Source: an uncultured Collinsella sp. (lineage in GTDB: Bacteria; Actinomycetota; Coriobacteriia; Coriobacteriales; Coriobacteriaceae). Taken from it: DNA of 64,000 nucleotides. A program made the translations under genes and the position numbers. The DNA lies in NCBI GenBank assembly GCA_900541745.1, contig UQLA01000010.1, positions 20,833-84,832 on the forward strand. Reading direction: 5' to 3'. A model generated the notes under the pieces. The model was not told the origin of the DNA and did not search any database. It saw nothing but the letters and a program-made list of their open reading frames with translations. Positions 9,823 through 18,392 of the stretch are shown in pieces (the stretch's first letter is position 1; every line of letters starts with the position of its first letter).

Positions 9823-10845
9823 TTACTCGCCGTCGATGTCGGTCGCGACGGCCTCCTCGATGGCCTCGACACCGACAGGCGACAGATCCTCTTTGCCGTG
9901 GCAGAACTTCTTATCGACCCAGCCGGTCAGGATCGGAGCCATGACTGCCGTGATGATGACGGCGGTGGCGATCTGGGCGTACGCAGTGGGTGCAAGCTCG
10001 GCATAACGCGGTGCGACCTCGGCGAGGGCGACCGGCGTGGTCATAGCCGTGCCGGCGATAGTGGAGCAGGCAACGGCCGCCTTGCCGTTGCCGCCACACA
10101 GGCGCTCGAAGGCAAAGGTAATGGGACCGACGATAAACAGCGTGATGAGGCCCAGCAAGATACCGGAAATACCGCCGGTGATAAAGCTCGAAAGGCTCAT
10201 GGACGCACCGAGCTGAAATCCGATAACGGCGATTGCAGGATTGGAGCCAGGAACCAGCAGGTTCTTGATAAACGGGAACAAGTTGCCCAAAACCATGCCG
10301 ATAACAAGCGGCAGGATGGATCCGATGATGGTGCCGACGGGGATGTTGGCGAGACCCGAGACACCGAGGATGATCATCGTGACGGCGGGGCCGGCCGTAA
10401 AGAACAGGATACCGACGGCGCCCTGCTCGGACTCATCGCCAAACTCGCCCATGATGCCCGTATAGAGCGCCATGTTGCAAAACGTGATGCCACCGATGAT
10501 TGAGACCGAGCTCAGGCCCAAAAAGTTGTCGTTAAAGAAATACGCAACGCCCAGGCCCAGCGCGGCTGCCACCACAAGCTTAGGAATCAGCACGACGATG
10601 CCGGTCTTGATAGCGCCCGGCGTGGACTTAAAGCTGATGCCAGCGCCCACAAACAGCAGGATCGCGGCGACGATGGTGTTGGAGCCGCCGCGGCAGGCGG
10701 CGGTAAAGAAGCCGCCGATCTCGAAGACCTGCGGGCAGAAAGTATTCAGCAAAAGGCCGACGATCATCGGGTAGATCATGATGTCACCCGGGATGCGCGG
10801 GACTTTGAATTTCTTTTGCTCGTTGGCGGTCGCTTCCTGTGCCAT
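9823..10845 (-). CDS. kdgT: 2-keto-3-deoxygluconate permease
   Basis: Imports 2-keto-3-deoxygluconate, an intermediate of pectin/uronate breakdown, by proton symport. The 340-residue protein is hydrophobic nearly throughout, with about ten membrane segments. It carries family-like stretches such as IPGDIMIYPMIVGLLLNT and ILLFVGAGISFKSTPGAI. The start at 10845 gives the expected short polar N-terminus (MAQEATANEQKKFK); an in-frame ATG at 10875 lacks a ribosome site. No KDG kinase or aldolase gene lies next to it, so the substrate rests on family resemblance alone. Confidence 0.85.
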   Translation of the reverse strand: MAQEATANEQKKFKVPRIPGDIMIYPMIVGLLLNTFCPQVFEIGGFFTAACRGGSNTIVAAILLFVGAGISFKSTPGAIKTGIVVLIPKLVVAAALGLGVAYFFNDNFLGLSSVSIIGGITFCNMALYTGIMGEFGDESEQGAVGILFFTAGPAVTMIILGVSGLANIPVGTIIGSILPLVIGMVLGNLFPFIKNLLVPGSNPAIAVIGFQLGASMSLSSFITGGISGILLGLITLFIVGPITFAFERLCGGNGKAAVACSTIAGTAMTTPVALAEVAPRYAELAPTAYAQIATAVIITAVMAPILTGWVDKKFCHGKEDLSPVGVEAIEEAVATDIDGE

Positions 10846-10988
10846 GAAATCCCCATTTCCGCTGACGCAGAACAAAAGCCCACGTCACACTTTGCTACAG
10901 TAAAGTTTGACCATGGTACCAGAAGAAGCAGACCGGCTCGGTGAGAAATTCGATTCGTTGGGCCGGGACGCTAAACGCGCCCTTGCTT

Positions 10989-11312
10989 TTATACAAGGCT
11001 CAAAACGATATAGAACACGATGCCCGAGACGCAGCACCACAACATCGACTTTGTCTTGATTGCCACCGCCACGACACCGGCAGCCGCAATCCAGGGAATC
11101 AAGCCCTGCCACAAGCCGGCGTCAAAAGCGCCAGGGCTTATCAAATCGTTAGCGACCAGCGCCGCAAAGGCGGCGGGCGGAATATAACCCAAGGCCTCGG
11201 TAACGCGGGGCGACAGCGTTCTCCCGCGCAAGGCAAACGCCGGGGCAATGCGGAAAAACGCGATAGCCGCCCATGACGACAGCCACAGGACCAAAAACTC
11301 ATTAACGGGCAT
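10989..11312 (-). CDS. azlD: AzlD-family branched-chain amino acid export subunit
   Basis: A 107-residue small subunit of the AzlCD branched-chain amino acid exporter, with about four hydrophobic segments beginning MPVNEFLVLWLSSW. It contains the family-typical ALGYIPPAAFAALVANDL. Its start codon lies inside the end of azlC (11-base overlap), which suggests translational coupling and equal production of the two subunits. Length is normal for AzlD. Confidence 0.88.
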   Translation of the reverse strand: MPVNEFLVLWLSSWAAIAFFRIAPAFALRGRTLSPRVTEALGYIPPAAFAALVANDLISPGAFDAGLWQGLIPWIAAAGVVAVAIKTKSMLWCCVSGIVFYIVLSLV

Positions 11313-11994
11313 CGCGAGCGCCCCTTCCTTCGGCGAAAGCATCGCACGCAAGCGCCGCGGCAACGCCGACGAGCACGCTTGTCGGCACGGCGATATTCGT
11401 CCACCCCAAGAACTTGCATATGGCGACAGACACCGCAGCCATAGCGGCAGCCACGACATTGCCGCGCGACAGTCGCTGCGAAAAGAGCAGGCAGATAAAG
11501 AGCGAGGTGCAGACAAAACCAGCAATAGCGGTAGGGACATCGACAACGGCGCCGACGATGGCGCCCGTCGTACACGAAACGCCCCATGTTGCGATGAGGA
11601 TCGCGTTGAGCGCAAAGGACTCGTGCGGGCCCCAATCCTCCCCTTCAACCAACTTGGCAAGCGAGATGCCATATGCCTCTTCGGTGAGCGTCGCGGCAAC
11701 GGCCAGCGTCTGACGCTTCGAGGCACCCCTCAGATGGGGTGCGATCGATGCCGAATAAAGTGCAAAGCGCGAGGAGATTGCGGCCACACTTGCGACAATC
11801 GATGCCGCAGGCACACCTGCCAGCCACAGGTTGCAGACCATAAACTGGCCGCTACCCGTCACAAACGTGCTGCTCAGAGCAAAAACCATCCAGGGCTCCA
11901 TTCCCGTCTGCGCCATAATCATTCCGCACGGCGCGCCTATCGCAACATAGGTAAGCATCACCGGCCAGACGGTTTTAACGATTTTGAGCACCAT
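11302..11994 (-). CDS. azlC: AzlC-family branched-chain amino acid export subunit
   Basis: The 230-residue large subunit of the AzlCD exporter, with several membrane segments. The family-typical region VTGSGQFMVCNLWLAG lies near residue 47, followed by a TEEAYGISLAKL stretch. The ATG at 11994 is chosen because GAGG lies 6-7 bases before it; an in-frame ATG at 12030 has no such site. It is first in a two-gene minus-strand unit with azlD and divergent from the HD-domain gene. Known AzlCD pairs export leucine, isoleucine, valine or analogues. Confidence 0.88.
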   Translation of the reverse strand: MVLKIVKTVWPVMLTYVAIGAPCGMIMAQTGMEPWMVFALSSTFVTGSGQFMVCNLWLAGVPAASIVASVAAISSRFALYSASIAPHLRGASKRQTLAVAATLTEEAYGISLAKLVEGEDWGPHESFALNAILIATWGVSCTTGAIVGAVVDVPTAIAGFVCTSLFICLLFSQRLSRGNVVAAAMAAVSVAICKFLGWTNIAVPTSVLVGVAAALACDAFAEGRGARDAR

Positions 11995-12054
11995 AGCGTT
12001 CCTCGTCCCGACAAGATTTCCGAGCCGCATTCAACGACGCGACAGAATCATCGT

Positions 12055-12090
12055 CCGGTGGCAACCGAGTTCACCTACAATTGCCACCGG
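12055..12090. promoter_or_regulatory. Inverted repeat in the azlC / HD-gene divergent region
   Basis: A perfect 10-bp inverted repeat (12055-12064 with 12081-12090) lies in the short divergent gap. A -10-like TACAAT at 12076-12081 overlaps its loop. It could be an operator or the leader hairpin of the HD gene; nothing in the sequence names a regulator. Confidence 0.35.
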
Positions 12091-12121
12091 ATCGAAAGAC
12101 ACAGCTTTTTAGGAAGTCATT

Positions 12122-12932
12122 ATGACAGCTATCGATCGGGGCCGGGCGACCGCGGCCTTCAAACGCTATACCGATGCTTACGATGCCGCCAATCCACGTA
12201 TCGCGCTCAAAATCGAGCATACGTACCACGTTGCCGAGGCATGCGATGCCGTGGCGCGCGAGCAGGGCTGGTCGACAGAGGATATTGACCTGGCCTGGCT
12301 TTGCGGCCTGTTACACGATATGGGACGCTTTGAACAGTTGCGGCGCTGGGACACCTTTAAGGACGCCGAGAGTATGAGCCACGCAGCGTTGGGCGTCGGG
12401 GTCCTCTTTGGCGAGAACCCCGACGACGCGCCTGCCACAACAAGCATCCGAGATTTTATCGAGACCGACGAGGACGACGAGCTCATCCGCGCGAGCATCG
12501 CCTATCACAGCGACTTTCGCCTGCCGGCACAACTCGACGAGCGTACACGGCGCTTCTGCGATATCGTGCGCGATGGCGACAAAATCGACATTATGCGCAC
12601 CATCGCCGACAGCACCGTCGACACTATCCTCAAGGTTGATGAGGACACATTTCTCGCCAGCCGGTTCTCGACACCGGCTCTCGCTGCCTTTGACGAGCGC
12701 CGCTGCGTCGCACGCGATGAACGCGAGGAGCCCGCAGACTACCTGGTGGGACTCATCTGCTTTATGTTTGAGCTCGTCTATCCAGCGAGCCGCGCGCTGG
12801 CGCGAGCGGGGCGATATCTACCGCCTGCTCGACGCGCCCTTTGGCATTACGCGCCCCTTTACCGATCCCGCCACGCAAGCGACCTGGGAGCGCCTAAAGG
12901 ACGAGATGCGCGACTGGCTGGCGCGCGTCTAG
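12122..12932 (+). pseudogene. HD-domain phosphohydrolase, interrupted by a one-base frameshift
   Basis: The first ~225 residues read as an HD-superfamily metal-dependent phosphohydrolase, with the metal-binding pair in LLHDMGRF and an upstream histidine in EHTYHVAEA. At a G4 run (12808-12811) the frame is lost. Removing one G restores a continuous 269-residue protein ending DPATQATWERLKDEMRDWLARV, with its stop at 12930-12932. Read without correction, the frame runs on into the etfA gene on the opposite strand to 13297, producing junk. The restored stop overlaps the convergent etfA stop exactly, which supports 12932 as the true end. Either a real mutation or a sequencing/assembly error in a homopolymer. 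Confidence 0.75.
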
Positions 12933-14134
12933 CGCTCAAGCTGGGCCAGCAGCTCCTCGACAACCTCGACGGCATCGCCGACGACCTTGTACTGGGCAGC
13001 ACCAAAGATGGGGGCATCCGGGTCCTCGTTGATGGCGATAATGCACTCCGCCCCACCGATGCCGGCAAGATGCTGGATGGCACCCGAGACACCGATACTC
13101 ACGAGAAGCTTGGGCGAAACCGATACGCCCGTCTGGCCAATCTGGTGGCGATACTCCAACCAGCCGGCCTCCACGACAGGTCGCGTGCAGCCAAGCTCGG
13201 CCCCCAGAGCCTCGGCGAGCCTTCGCATCAGCGGCAGGTTTTTCTTGGAACCAATGCCGCGACCCACCACGACCAGGCGCTCGGCATCGGCAATTGATGC
13301 CTGCTGTCCCCACTCCTCGGCGGGAATCGAGATCTCGACACGAGCCTTAGCATCATCCGCAAGTGATATCTGGGTAATCGTGCCGGAGCGGCCGTAGTCA
13401 AAGTCGGACGCCTTAAAGATGCCGGGACGCACCGTTGCCATCTGGGGACGATGATTGGGGCAGACGATGGTGGCCATCAGGTTGCCGCCAAACGCCGGAC
13501 GCGTCTGTTGCAGCAGCCCCGTCTCCGTATCCATCGAAAGTACGGTGCAGTCAGCCGTAAGGCCCGTCTGCAGACGCACGGCAACGCCGGGTGCCAGTTC
13601 GCGGCCAAAGGCGGTCGCACCGTACAGAATGGCCTCGGGCTTGCGCTCTGCCACCAAATCGCAGATCAGCCGGGCGTAGACCTCCGCATCGTTCTGGCGC
13701 AGACGCTCGTCGCGACAGACCAGGACCTCGTCGGCGCCGGCGCAAACCAGATGCCCCAGGTCCTTGAGCGAGCTCTCGGGGCTCATGCCGACCAATGCCA
13801 CCAGACGGCAACCACGAGCATCGGCAAGCTCGCGTCCCTTGCCCATGAGCTCGTAGGCCACTGGGGCTACGACATCGTGCTCGTCGGTCTGAACGAATAC
13901 CCAGATATCTCGATATGCATCAAGGTCCACCGCGCCAGCGGCCTCGTCACGCTCGATCGAGATAGCGTTGACAGGGCAGGCGTCGACGCACCCGCCGCAT
14001 AGGATGCAGCCATCGGTTACGCAGGCGCAACGGTTGGGCCGCTCGCCTTCCACTACGATGCCGCCCGAGGCACAGGCGCGAACGCAGCGACCGCAGCCTA
14101 TACAGGCTTCGCTATCGATAATCAGTCCGCTCAT
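12929..14134 (-). CDS. etfA: Electron transfer flavoprotein alpha subunit with N-terminal 2x[4Fe-4S] ferredoxin domain
   Basis: The alpha subunit of an EtfAB that partners the lactate dehydrogenase encoded upstream. Residues 11-21 (C-x2-C-x2-C-x3-C) and 43-53 (C-x2-C-x2-C-x3-CP) are two complete [4Fe-4S] motifs. The rest is EtfA, with the C-terminal FAD-binding region containing VGRGIGSKKNLPL and GVSGAIQHLAGI. Ferredoxin-extended EtfA is known from the Acetobacterium LctBCD complex, which couples lactate oxidation by NAD+ to ferredoxin oxidation. The start codon directly abuts the etfB stop, and the stop overlaps the convergent HD gene. Confidence 0.92.
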   Translation of the reverse strand: MSGLIIDSEACIGCGRCVRACASGGIVVEGERPNRCACVTDGCILCGGCVDACPVNAISIERDEAAGAVDLDAYRDIWVFVQTDEHDVVAPVAYELMGKGRELADARGCRLVALVGMSPESSLKDLGHLVCAGADEVLVCRDERLRQNDAEVYARLICDLVAERKPEAILYGATAFGRELAPGVAVRLQTGLTADCTVLSMDTETGLLQQTRPAFGGNLMATIVCPNHRPQMATVRPGIFKASDFDYGRSGTITQISLADDAKARVEISIPAEEWGQQASIADAERLVVVGRGIGSKKNLPLMRRLAEALGAELGCTRPVVEAGWLEYRHQIGQTGVSVSPKLLVSIGVSGAIQHLAGIGGAECIIAINEDPDAPIFGAAQYKVVGDAVEVVEELLAQLER

Positions 14135-14950
14135 CTATGCCATCCCCTCGATGATCTTGGCAAGTTTCGCCGCCTGCTCGGACGCCGTTCCGTCAACGGT
14201 CTCGCACGTTTGGTCGCGATCGGGCACAAACGATCGCACGACCTGTGTCGGCGAGCCGGCAAGGCCGCAGCGCGCGGGGTCGGCGTTCACGTCGGCAGCG
14301 TTGACCACGCGCACGTCCGCCTCCTCGGCTGCACGAATACCGGCAATGCTCGGCATACGCAGTTGGCCAATCTCCTTGGCGGTCGTCATCGCGCACGGCA
14401 TCTCAAGATAGACCGTCTCCTCGCCGGCATCGCAGCCGTGAACAAGCGCCAGTGAACCACAGGTCGTAAAGCCCGCGCTCTGCACGCAGCTCACGTCGGT
14501 CACACAGGGAATCTCAAAGGCACCGGCAAGCTCGGGACCAATCTGGGCCGTATCGCCGTCCACCGCCATCTTGCCGCAGATGAGCAGGTCGAAGTCCTCG
14601 TCGAGCGCCTCGATGCCGCACTTGAGGGCATAGGTGGTTGCCAGGGTATCGGCACCTGCAAAGGCGCGATCGGTCAGCAGCAGTGCGTCATCGGCGCCTC
14701 GGGCGATGCAGTCGCGCAATAGCGATTCGGTCGCGGGGATGCCCATCGACACCACCGTTACGCGCACGTCCATGCCAAAGCCGATAAAGTCGTCCTTCAG
14801 CGCCAGCGCGCATTCCAAAGCGCTCGCGTCAAAGGGATTAATGACCGCCTGTTTGCCATCGCGCACGATGGTATTGGTCTTGGGGTCCATCTTGACCTCG
14901 GTGCTGCCCGGCACCGCCTTGACGCACACCACCATATGGAAATCGCTCAT
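14135..14950 (-). CDS. etfB: Electron transfer flavoprotein beta subunit
   Basis: The 271-residue EtfB, which holds the second flavin/nucleotide site. The motif VVCVKAVPGSTEVKMD at the start and the VVSMGIPATESLLRDCIARGADDALLLTDR region are typical of the family. The ATG at 14950 has AAAGGGGG about 9 bases upstream; a GTG at 14956 is in frame but too close to it. The gene overlaps the end of lctD and abuts etfA, so all three should be made together. In bifurcating Etfs the beta-subunit FAD is where electrons split between ferredoxin and the dehydrogenase; that role is inferred from the operon. Confidence 0.92.
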   Translation of the reverse strand: MSDFHMVVCVKAVPGSTEVKMDPKTNTIVRDGKQAVINPFDASALECALALKDDFIGFGMDVRVTVVSMGIPATESLLRDCIARGADDALLLTDRAFAGADTLATTYALKCGIEALDEDFDLLICGKMAVDGDTAQIGPELAGAFEIPCVTDVSCVQSAGFTTCGSLALVHGCDAGEETVYLEMPCAMTTAKEIGQLRMPSIAGIRAAEEADVRVVNAADVNADPARCGLAGSPTQVVRSFVPDRDQTCETVDGTASEQAAKLAKIIEGMA

Positions 14951-14952
14951 CT

Positions 14953-16554
14953 TCACGCGCCCCCTTTCTGGACGAGCTCATCCAAGAGCTTCTCCGAAAA
15001 CAGGTTACCGCGGCCCAGCTGCCCGGCAGGATCGAGCTGGAGCTTGAGCCGCGCCGACTCGACCATGGCCTCGTGACCGTACATCGTCTCCAAGAAGCCC
15101 GCCTTGATCTTGCCGACGCCGTGTTCGGCGGAGACGGCGCCGCCCATGGCCGTAACCTCGGAAGCCCACTGGGCGAAGAGTTCTCCGCCGCGGCGGTAAT
15201 CCTGCGCATCGCGCGGCAGAATGTTCACATGCAGATGGTTGTTACCGATGTGCCCCCAGGCGGCAGATTCAAGCCCGCTTTCGGCCAACGTGCGGCGATA
15301 AAGGGCGATGACATCGGCCAAGCGCGCGTTGGGCACCGACATGTCCGAGCCCAGCTTGGTGATGGTGGGATCCGTGCGACGACGCTCGTCGATGAGCATG
15401 TTGACGCTCTCGGGCACCGCATGGCGGAAGAATCGCTGACACTCGCGATCGACCTCGGTGCGCGCGACCCATGTCGCATCGTCGCTGCCGCCTGCAAGCT
15501 CTAGTACCCACCCCAAGTGATACAGCTCCTCAGTCGCCTGGGCCTCGTCGTCGCAGTCGAGCTCCACGTAGACACAGACCTTGGCGTCTTTGTCGAGCGC
15601 CGGCAGCGAGGCGAACGCGGTCGACTGCTCACGCTGACGACGCAGGATATCCAGGGCGCCCGCATCGAAATATTCGATGGCAGCCGCGTGGGACAGGACG
15701 GGACGCACGGAATCGGTGAAGGACACGGCCTTATCTTCGCTGTCAAAGAAGCAGCTCACGCCCCAAACGACCGCAGGCGCCGCCTGTAGGGCAATCTCGA
15801 GCTCGGTGATGACGCCGAGCGTGCCACACGCACCGATAAACAGATCGATGGCATCCATATCGTCAGCAACGAAATAGCCCGAAGCATTTTTGGTCTTGGG
15901 CATGGTGTAGTCGGGAAGGTCGAGCTCGAGCGCGCGGCCCTGTACCGTGACGAGCGAAAGGCGACGACCCTGTGCAAAAACCTCGCCACGGTGAAGCTCG
16001 AGCAGGTCGCCATCGGTCAGCGCGACATGAAGGCCCGCGACGTGAGGGCGCATGGGGCCGTAAGCGTAGCTACGGGCGCCGGAGGCGTTACATGCCGCCA
16101 TGCCGCCCAGACAGGCAGATGCCTCGGTGGGATCGGTAGGAAAGAATTGCTCGGGAGCTTCCTGGAATTCCTCGTAGACCTCAAGCGATGCCTGGTCCCA
16201 GCCGGCAGTCGGCAGCACTTTCTTGCCCAGTTGCTTGCGCAGCTCAGACAACACGACGCCGGGCGCCACACGCAAAAGAAAGCGGCCCTGCTCATCGCGG
16301 CGAATGCCTAGGTAGCGATTCATGCGGGAAGTATTGAGAATGTGACCGCCATGAGGCACGGCGCCGGCGGCAAGGCCGGTCCGGGCGCCCTGAACCGTCA
16401 CCGGGACACGCTCGGCATGGAGCTTTTTCAAAATGGCGCGCACCTCGTCCTCCGTTGTCGGAAACGAGATGCTCGAGGCCTCGCCCGATGTGCGAGACTC
16501 ATCGCGGCCATACTCTTCGAACTCGTCGGTGAAGGGTTTGATGGTTGCTGACAC
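14953..16554 (-). CDS. lctD: FAD-binding lactate dehydrogenase subunit (GlcD/LctD family)
   Basis: A 533-residue flavoprotein of the VAO/PCMH fold, like glycolate oxidase GlcD and the LctD subunit of Etf-coupled lactate dehydrogenase. FAD-binding stretches include VTVQGARTGLAAGAVPHGG near residue 55 and ACLGGMAACNASGARSYAYG near residue 145. The C-terminal FAD-linked oxidase domain ends with MGGAVSAEHGVGKIK, where the conserved histidine lies. The GTG start has GGGGGAG 5 bases upstream. First gene of the lctD-etfB-etfA operon. Substrate is inferred from the gene order; glycolate or another 2-hydroxyacid is the alternative. No lactate permease or racemase is adjacent. Confidence 0.87.
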   Translation of the reverse strand: MSATIKPFTDEFEEYGRDESRTSGEASSISFPTTEDEVRAILKKLHAERVPVTVQGARTGLAAGAVPHGGHILNTSRMNRYLGIRRDEQGRFLLRVAPGVVLSELRKQLGKKVLPTAGWDQASLEVYEEFQEAPEQFFPTDPTEASACLGGMAACNASGARSYAYGPMRPHVAGLHVALTDGDLLELHRGEVFAQGRRLSLVTVQGRALELDLPDYTMPKTKNASGYFVADDMDAIDLFIGACGTLGVITELEIALQAAPAVVWGVSCFFDSEDKAVSFTDSVRPVLSHAAAIEYFDAGALDILRRQREQSTAFASLPALDKDAKVCVYVELDCDDEAQATEELYHLGWVLELAGGSDDATWVARTEVDRECQRFFRHAVPESVNMLIDERRRTDPTITKLGSDMSVPNARLADVIALYRRTLAESGLESAAWGHIGNNHLHVNILPRDAQDYRRGGELFAQWASEVTAMGGAVSAEHGVGKIKAGFLETMYGHEAMVESARLKLQLDPAGQLGRGNLFSEKLLDELVQKGGA

Positions 16555-16767
16555 GCGAACTCCCCCTTTAGCTAACTACAGTGTTTGCAGGGAGATGTTA
16601 CCGCATCGTTTTGTCGACGTGTTCGAGACCGTCTCCATAATTGGCGATTTTTTCGTTCGTGCAATTCGGCGAGCGGCAAGGTTTCCTCGGCAGACGATGC
16701 TTTTGACACATGTCGCTTTACCGCCAGCGACCACGCAATTGTCGCTCGAAAAAAGTTGAAGTAATTT

Positions 16768-16796
16768 TTACCACCTTTTACCTGCGGAGATGTCAA
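16768..16796 (-). promoter_or_regulatory. Candidate promoter of the lctD operon
   Basis: On the minus strand a perfect TTGACA (16791-16796) is followed by a 17-base spacer and TGGTAA (16768-16773). It lies about 215 bases upstream of the lctD start in a 345-bp gap (16555-16899) that otherwise shows no gene. The -10 element is a poor match. Confidence 0.35.
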
Positions 16797-16808
16797 TCCG
16801 TCAAGCAT

Positions 16809-16826
16809 TTGGTCAGAAATTGGTCA
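16809..16826. promoter_or_regulatory. Phased direct repeat TTGGTCA
   Basis: TTGGTCA occurs at 16809-16815 and again at 16820-16826, one helical turn apart, just upstream of the candidate lctD promoter. GntR-family lactate regulators are known to use TGGTC half-sites, usually as palindromes; here they are direct repeats, so the link is only suggestive. Confidence 0.3.
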
Positions 16827-16899
16827 AGTAGTGACTGATACGGTCGGCATCGACAGCCAAAACCAATGGAAGTTTTGGCCCAAAAGCAGGGAGGTTCCC

Positions 16900-17196
16900 A
16901 TGGCATACTACTGGCCCCAGTACGGCGTCGCCATCGAGGTCGACGACGATCCCTATCTCCTGCCTTTCGACGAAGAGGCGTTCCCCGATACGGCGGTATA
17001 CCACGTCACCACCGATGTTATCTGCGACCCCGAGTCGTTCTCGGCGCTCGCCCATCACATCGCGCGTATCCACAACATCGAGCTCCCTCACGACTTCGAC
17101 GAGCTCATCTACTCGCGCCGCCTGATGCTTCACATGCTCTTTGGAGCGGACCCGTCCACGTTCGCACGTGTCTACACCACCAAGGACGCCGCATGA
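16900..17196 (+). CDS. Conserved-looking 98-residue protein of unknown function
   Basis: A soluble acidic protein, MAYYWPQYGVAIEVDDDPYL at its start, with no signal peptide or membrane segment. I do not recognise the family. The ATG at 16900 has AGGGAGG 6 bases upstream; an in-frame start at 16831 lacks one. Its TGA stop overlaps the ATG of the next gene (ATGA), so the two are translationally coupled. It heads a plus-strand run of exported or membrane proteins up to 20073, which suggests a role linked to the cell surface, but nothing more specific can be said. Confidence 0.75.
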   Translation: MAYYWPQYGVAIEVDDDPYLLPFDEEAFPDTAVYHVTTDVICDPESFSALAHHIARIHNIELPHDFDELIYSRRLMLHMLFGADPSTFARVYTTKDAA

Positions 17197-17702
17197 GTGC
17201 GAAAAAGCCGCCCCGCCTTGCAGGACTGGGGCGTCGCAAGAAACTCGTCGTTGTCTGCCTGGCTATCGTCTGCGCCCTCATCGCCGTAGGGCTATACGCC
17301 TGGCAGTCGCAGCCCGTGCCCGAAGCGGGCGCCTCAGTCACGACGGCAGGGGGTAAATCGCGCCAAGAAATCCAAGATGAGCTCGATGCCATCGTCCGCG
17401 ACAACATGATGACGATCTCGGTCGCGCCGGTCGCACAGCTGCAGGAAGGCGGCAAGTTGCGCGTCAACGTGCAAAACGTCCAAGACAACAAGTTTCCCCA
17501 GCGCTTCCGCGTGATTCAAAACGACGAGACCATCTATGAGTCCGGTGTGGTCGAAGCCGGCAAGACGGTTGAGACCTGCCCCGCCGGCGATATCCAAGAA
17601 GGCGAGGCATATATCGAGATTCAGGCACTCGATGCCAAGACCTACGACACCCACGGCAATCCGACGCGCGTCAAAGTGCGGGTGGCCCAGGCAGAAGGCT
17701 AG
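17193..17702 (+). CDS. Single-pass membrane protein with extracytoplasmic domain, unknown function
   Basis: A 169-residue protein with a basic N-terminus (RRKK near residue 15), one hydrophobic helix (LVVVCLAIVCALIAVGLYAW, about residues 18-37) and an outside domain of ~130 residues. The outside part reads like a small beta-sandwich (repeated short strands, VNVQNVQDNKFPQRFRVI). Its start overlaps the preceding stop by the ATGA arrangement. It might present a binding or assembly function at the membrane; no enzyme motif is visible. Confidence 0.75.
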   Translation: MSAKKPPRLAGLGRRKKLVVVCLAIVCALIAVGLYAWQSQPVPEAGASVTTAGGKSRQEIQDELDAIVRDNMMTISVAPVAQLQEGGKLRVNVQNVQDNKFPQRFRVIQNDETIYESGVVEAGKTVETCPAGDIQEGEAYIEIQALDAKTYDTHGNPTRVKVRVAQAEG

Positions 17703-17789
17703 TGGCCGACGCGCACGCAGGGGCAGTACCCTGTCCCCATTCGTCCAACCATCACGGAAACAGTCCGTGACGAGCAGAAAGGATCGATT

Positions 17790-18392
17790 ATGAACACACC
17801 CATGAACCTGAGCGGAGCCAGGGCACTCGCCGTGGGCGCAGGGCTTACGCTCGCACTTGCGATGGGCGCCGCGCCAACGGCGGCCATGGCAGAGGTGCGC
17901 GTTGGAACCACCGATGTGACGGTGAAGGCCGACATTAGCAATGTTTCGTTTAAGGCGCCGACGGTCATCCCCTTTGCCGCCCAAGCCGACGGAACGCTTG
18001 TAGGACCCTCCGACAAGACGATTACCATCGACAACCTCTCGGCATATGGCATCCACGTCACTAACATGAAGGTCACGGCCAAGAACGACTGGACAATCGT
18101 TGCAGACGCAAAGACAGGCTCGGCCCAGAACTCCATCGATTTTAAGGTTGGCCCCGATAAGGCAGAAAAGGATGCCAGCTCGGCGACTCAGACTACGGGC
18201 CTCGATCTTTCCAAAGACGCAAACTTCGACATGAAGTACGAGGGCATTGCCGACGGAACGGACAAAATTAAGCTCAATGTGAGTGGCCACGTCGCCCGCG
18301 TCACGCGTGACATCTACCACGCCGGCGGTACGGGAGATCAAGTGGCAAGCATCACCTGGACGGTCGAGCCCGGTGCGCACGCCACGTCCTAA
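17790..18392 (+). CDS. Secreted protein of unknown function
   Basis: A 200-residue protein with a clear signal peptide: hydrophobic core LAVGAGLTLALAMGAAP and a likely AMA cleavage near residue 34. The mature part is rich in Thr, Lys, Asp and Val, lacks cysteine, and looks like an all-beta domain ending ASITWTVEPG. That last strand pattern resembles those in small secreted Gram-positive surface proteins, but I cannot name the family. GAAAGGA lies 8 bases upstream of the start. It overlaps the next gene by 20 bases. Confidence 0.78.
   Translation: MNTPMNLSGARALAVGAGLTLALAMGAAPTAAMAEVRVGTTDVTVKADISNVSFKAPTVIPFAAQADGTLVGPSDKTITIDNLSAYGIHVTNMKVTAKNDWTIVADAKTGSAQNSIDFKVGPDKAEKDASSATQTTGLDLSKDANFDMKYEGIADGTDKIKLNVSGHVARVTRDIYHAGGTGDQVASITWTVEPGAHATS

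Noticed and set aside
12933..13297. C-terminal extension of the HD-domain frame into etfA
   Set aside because: It exists only because of the frameshift at 12808-12811; the extra sequence is antisense to etfA.
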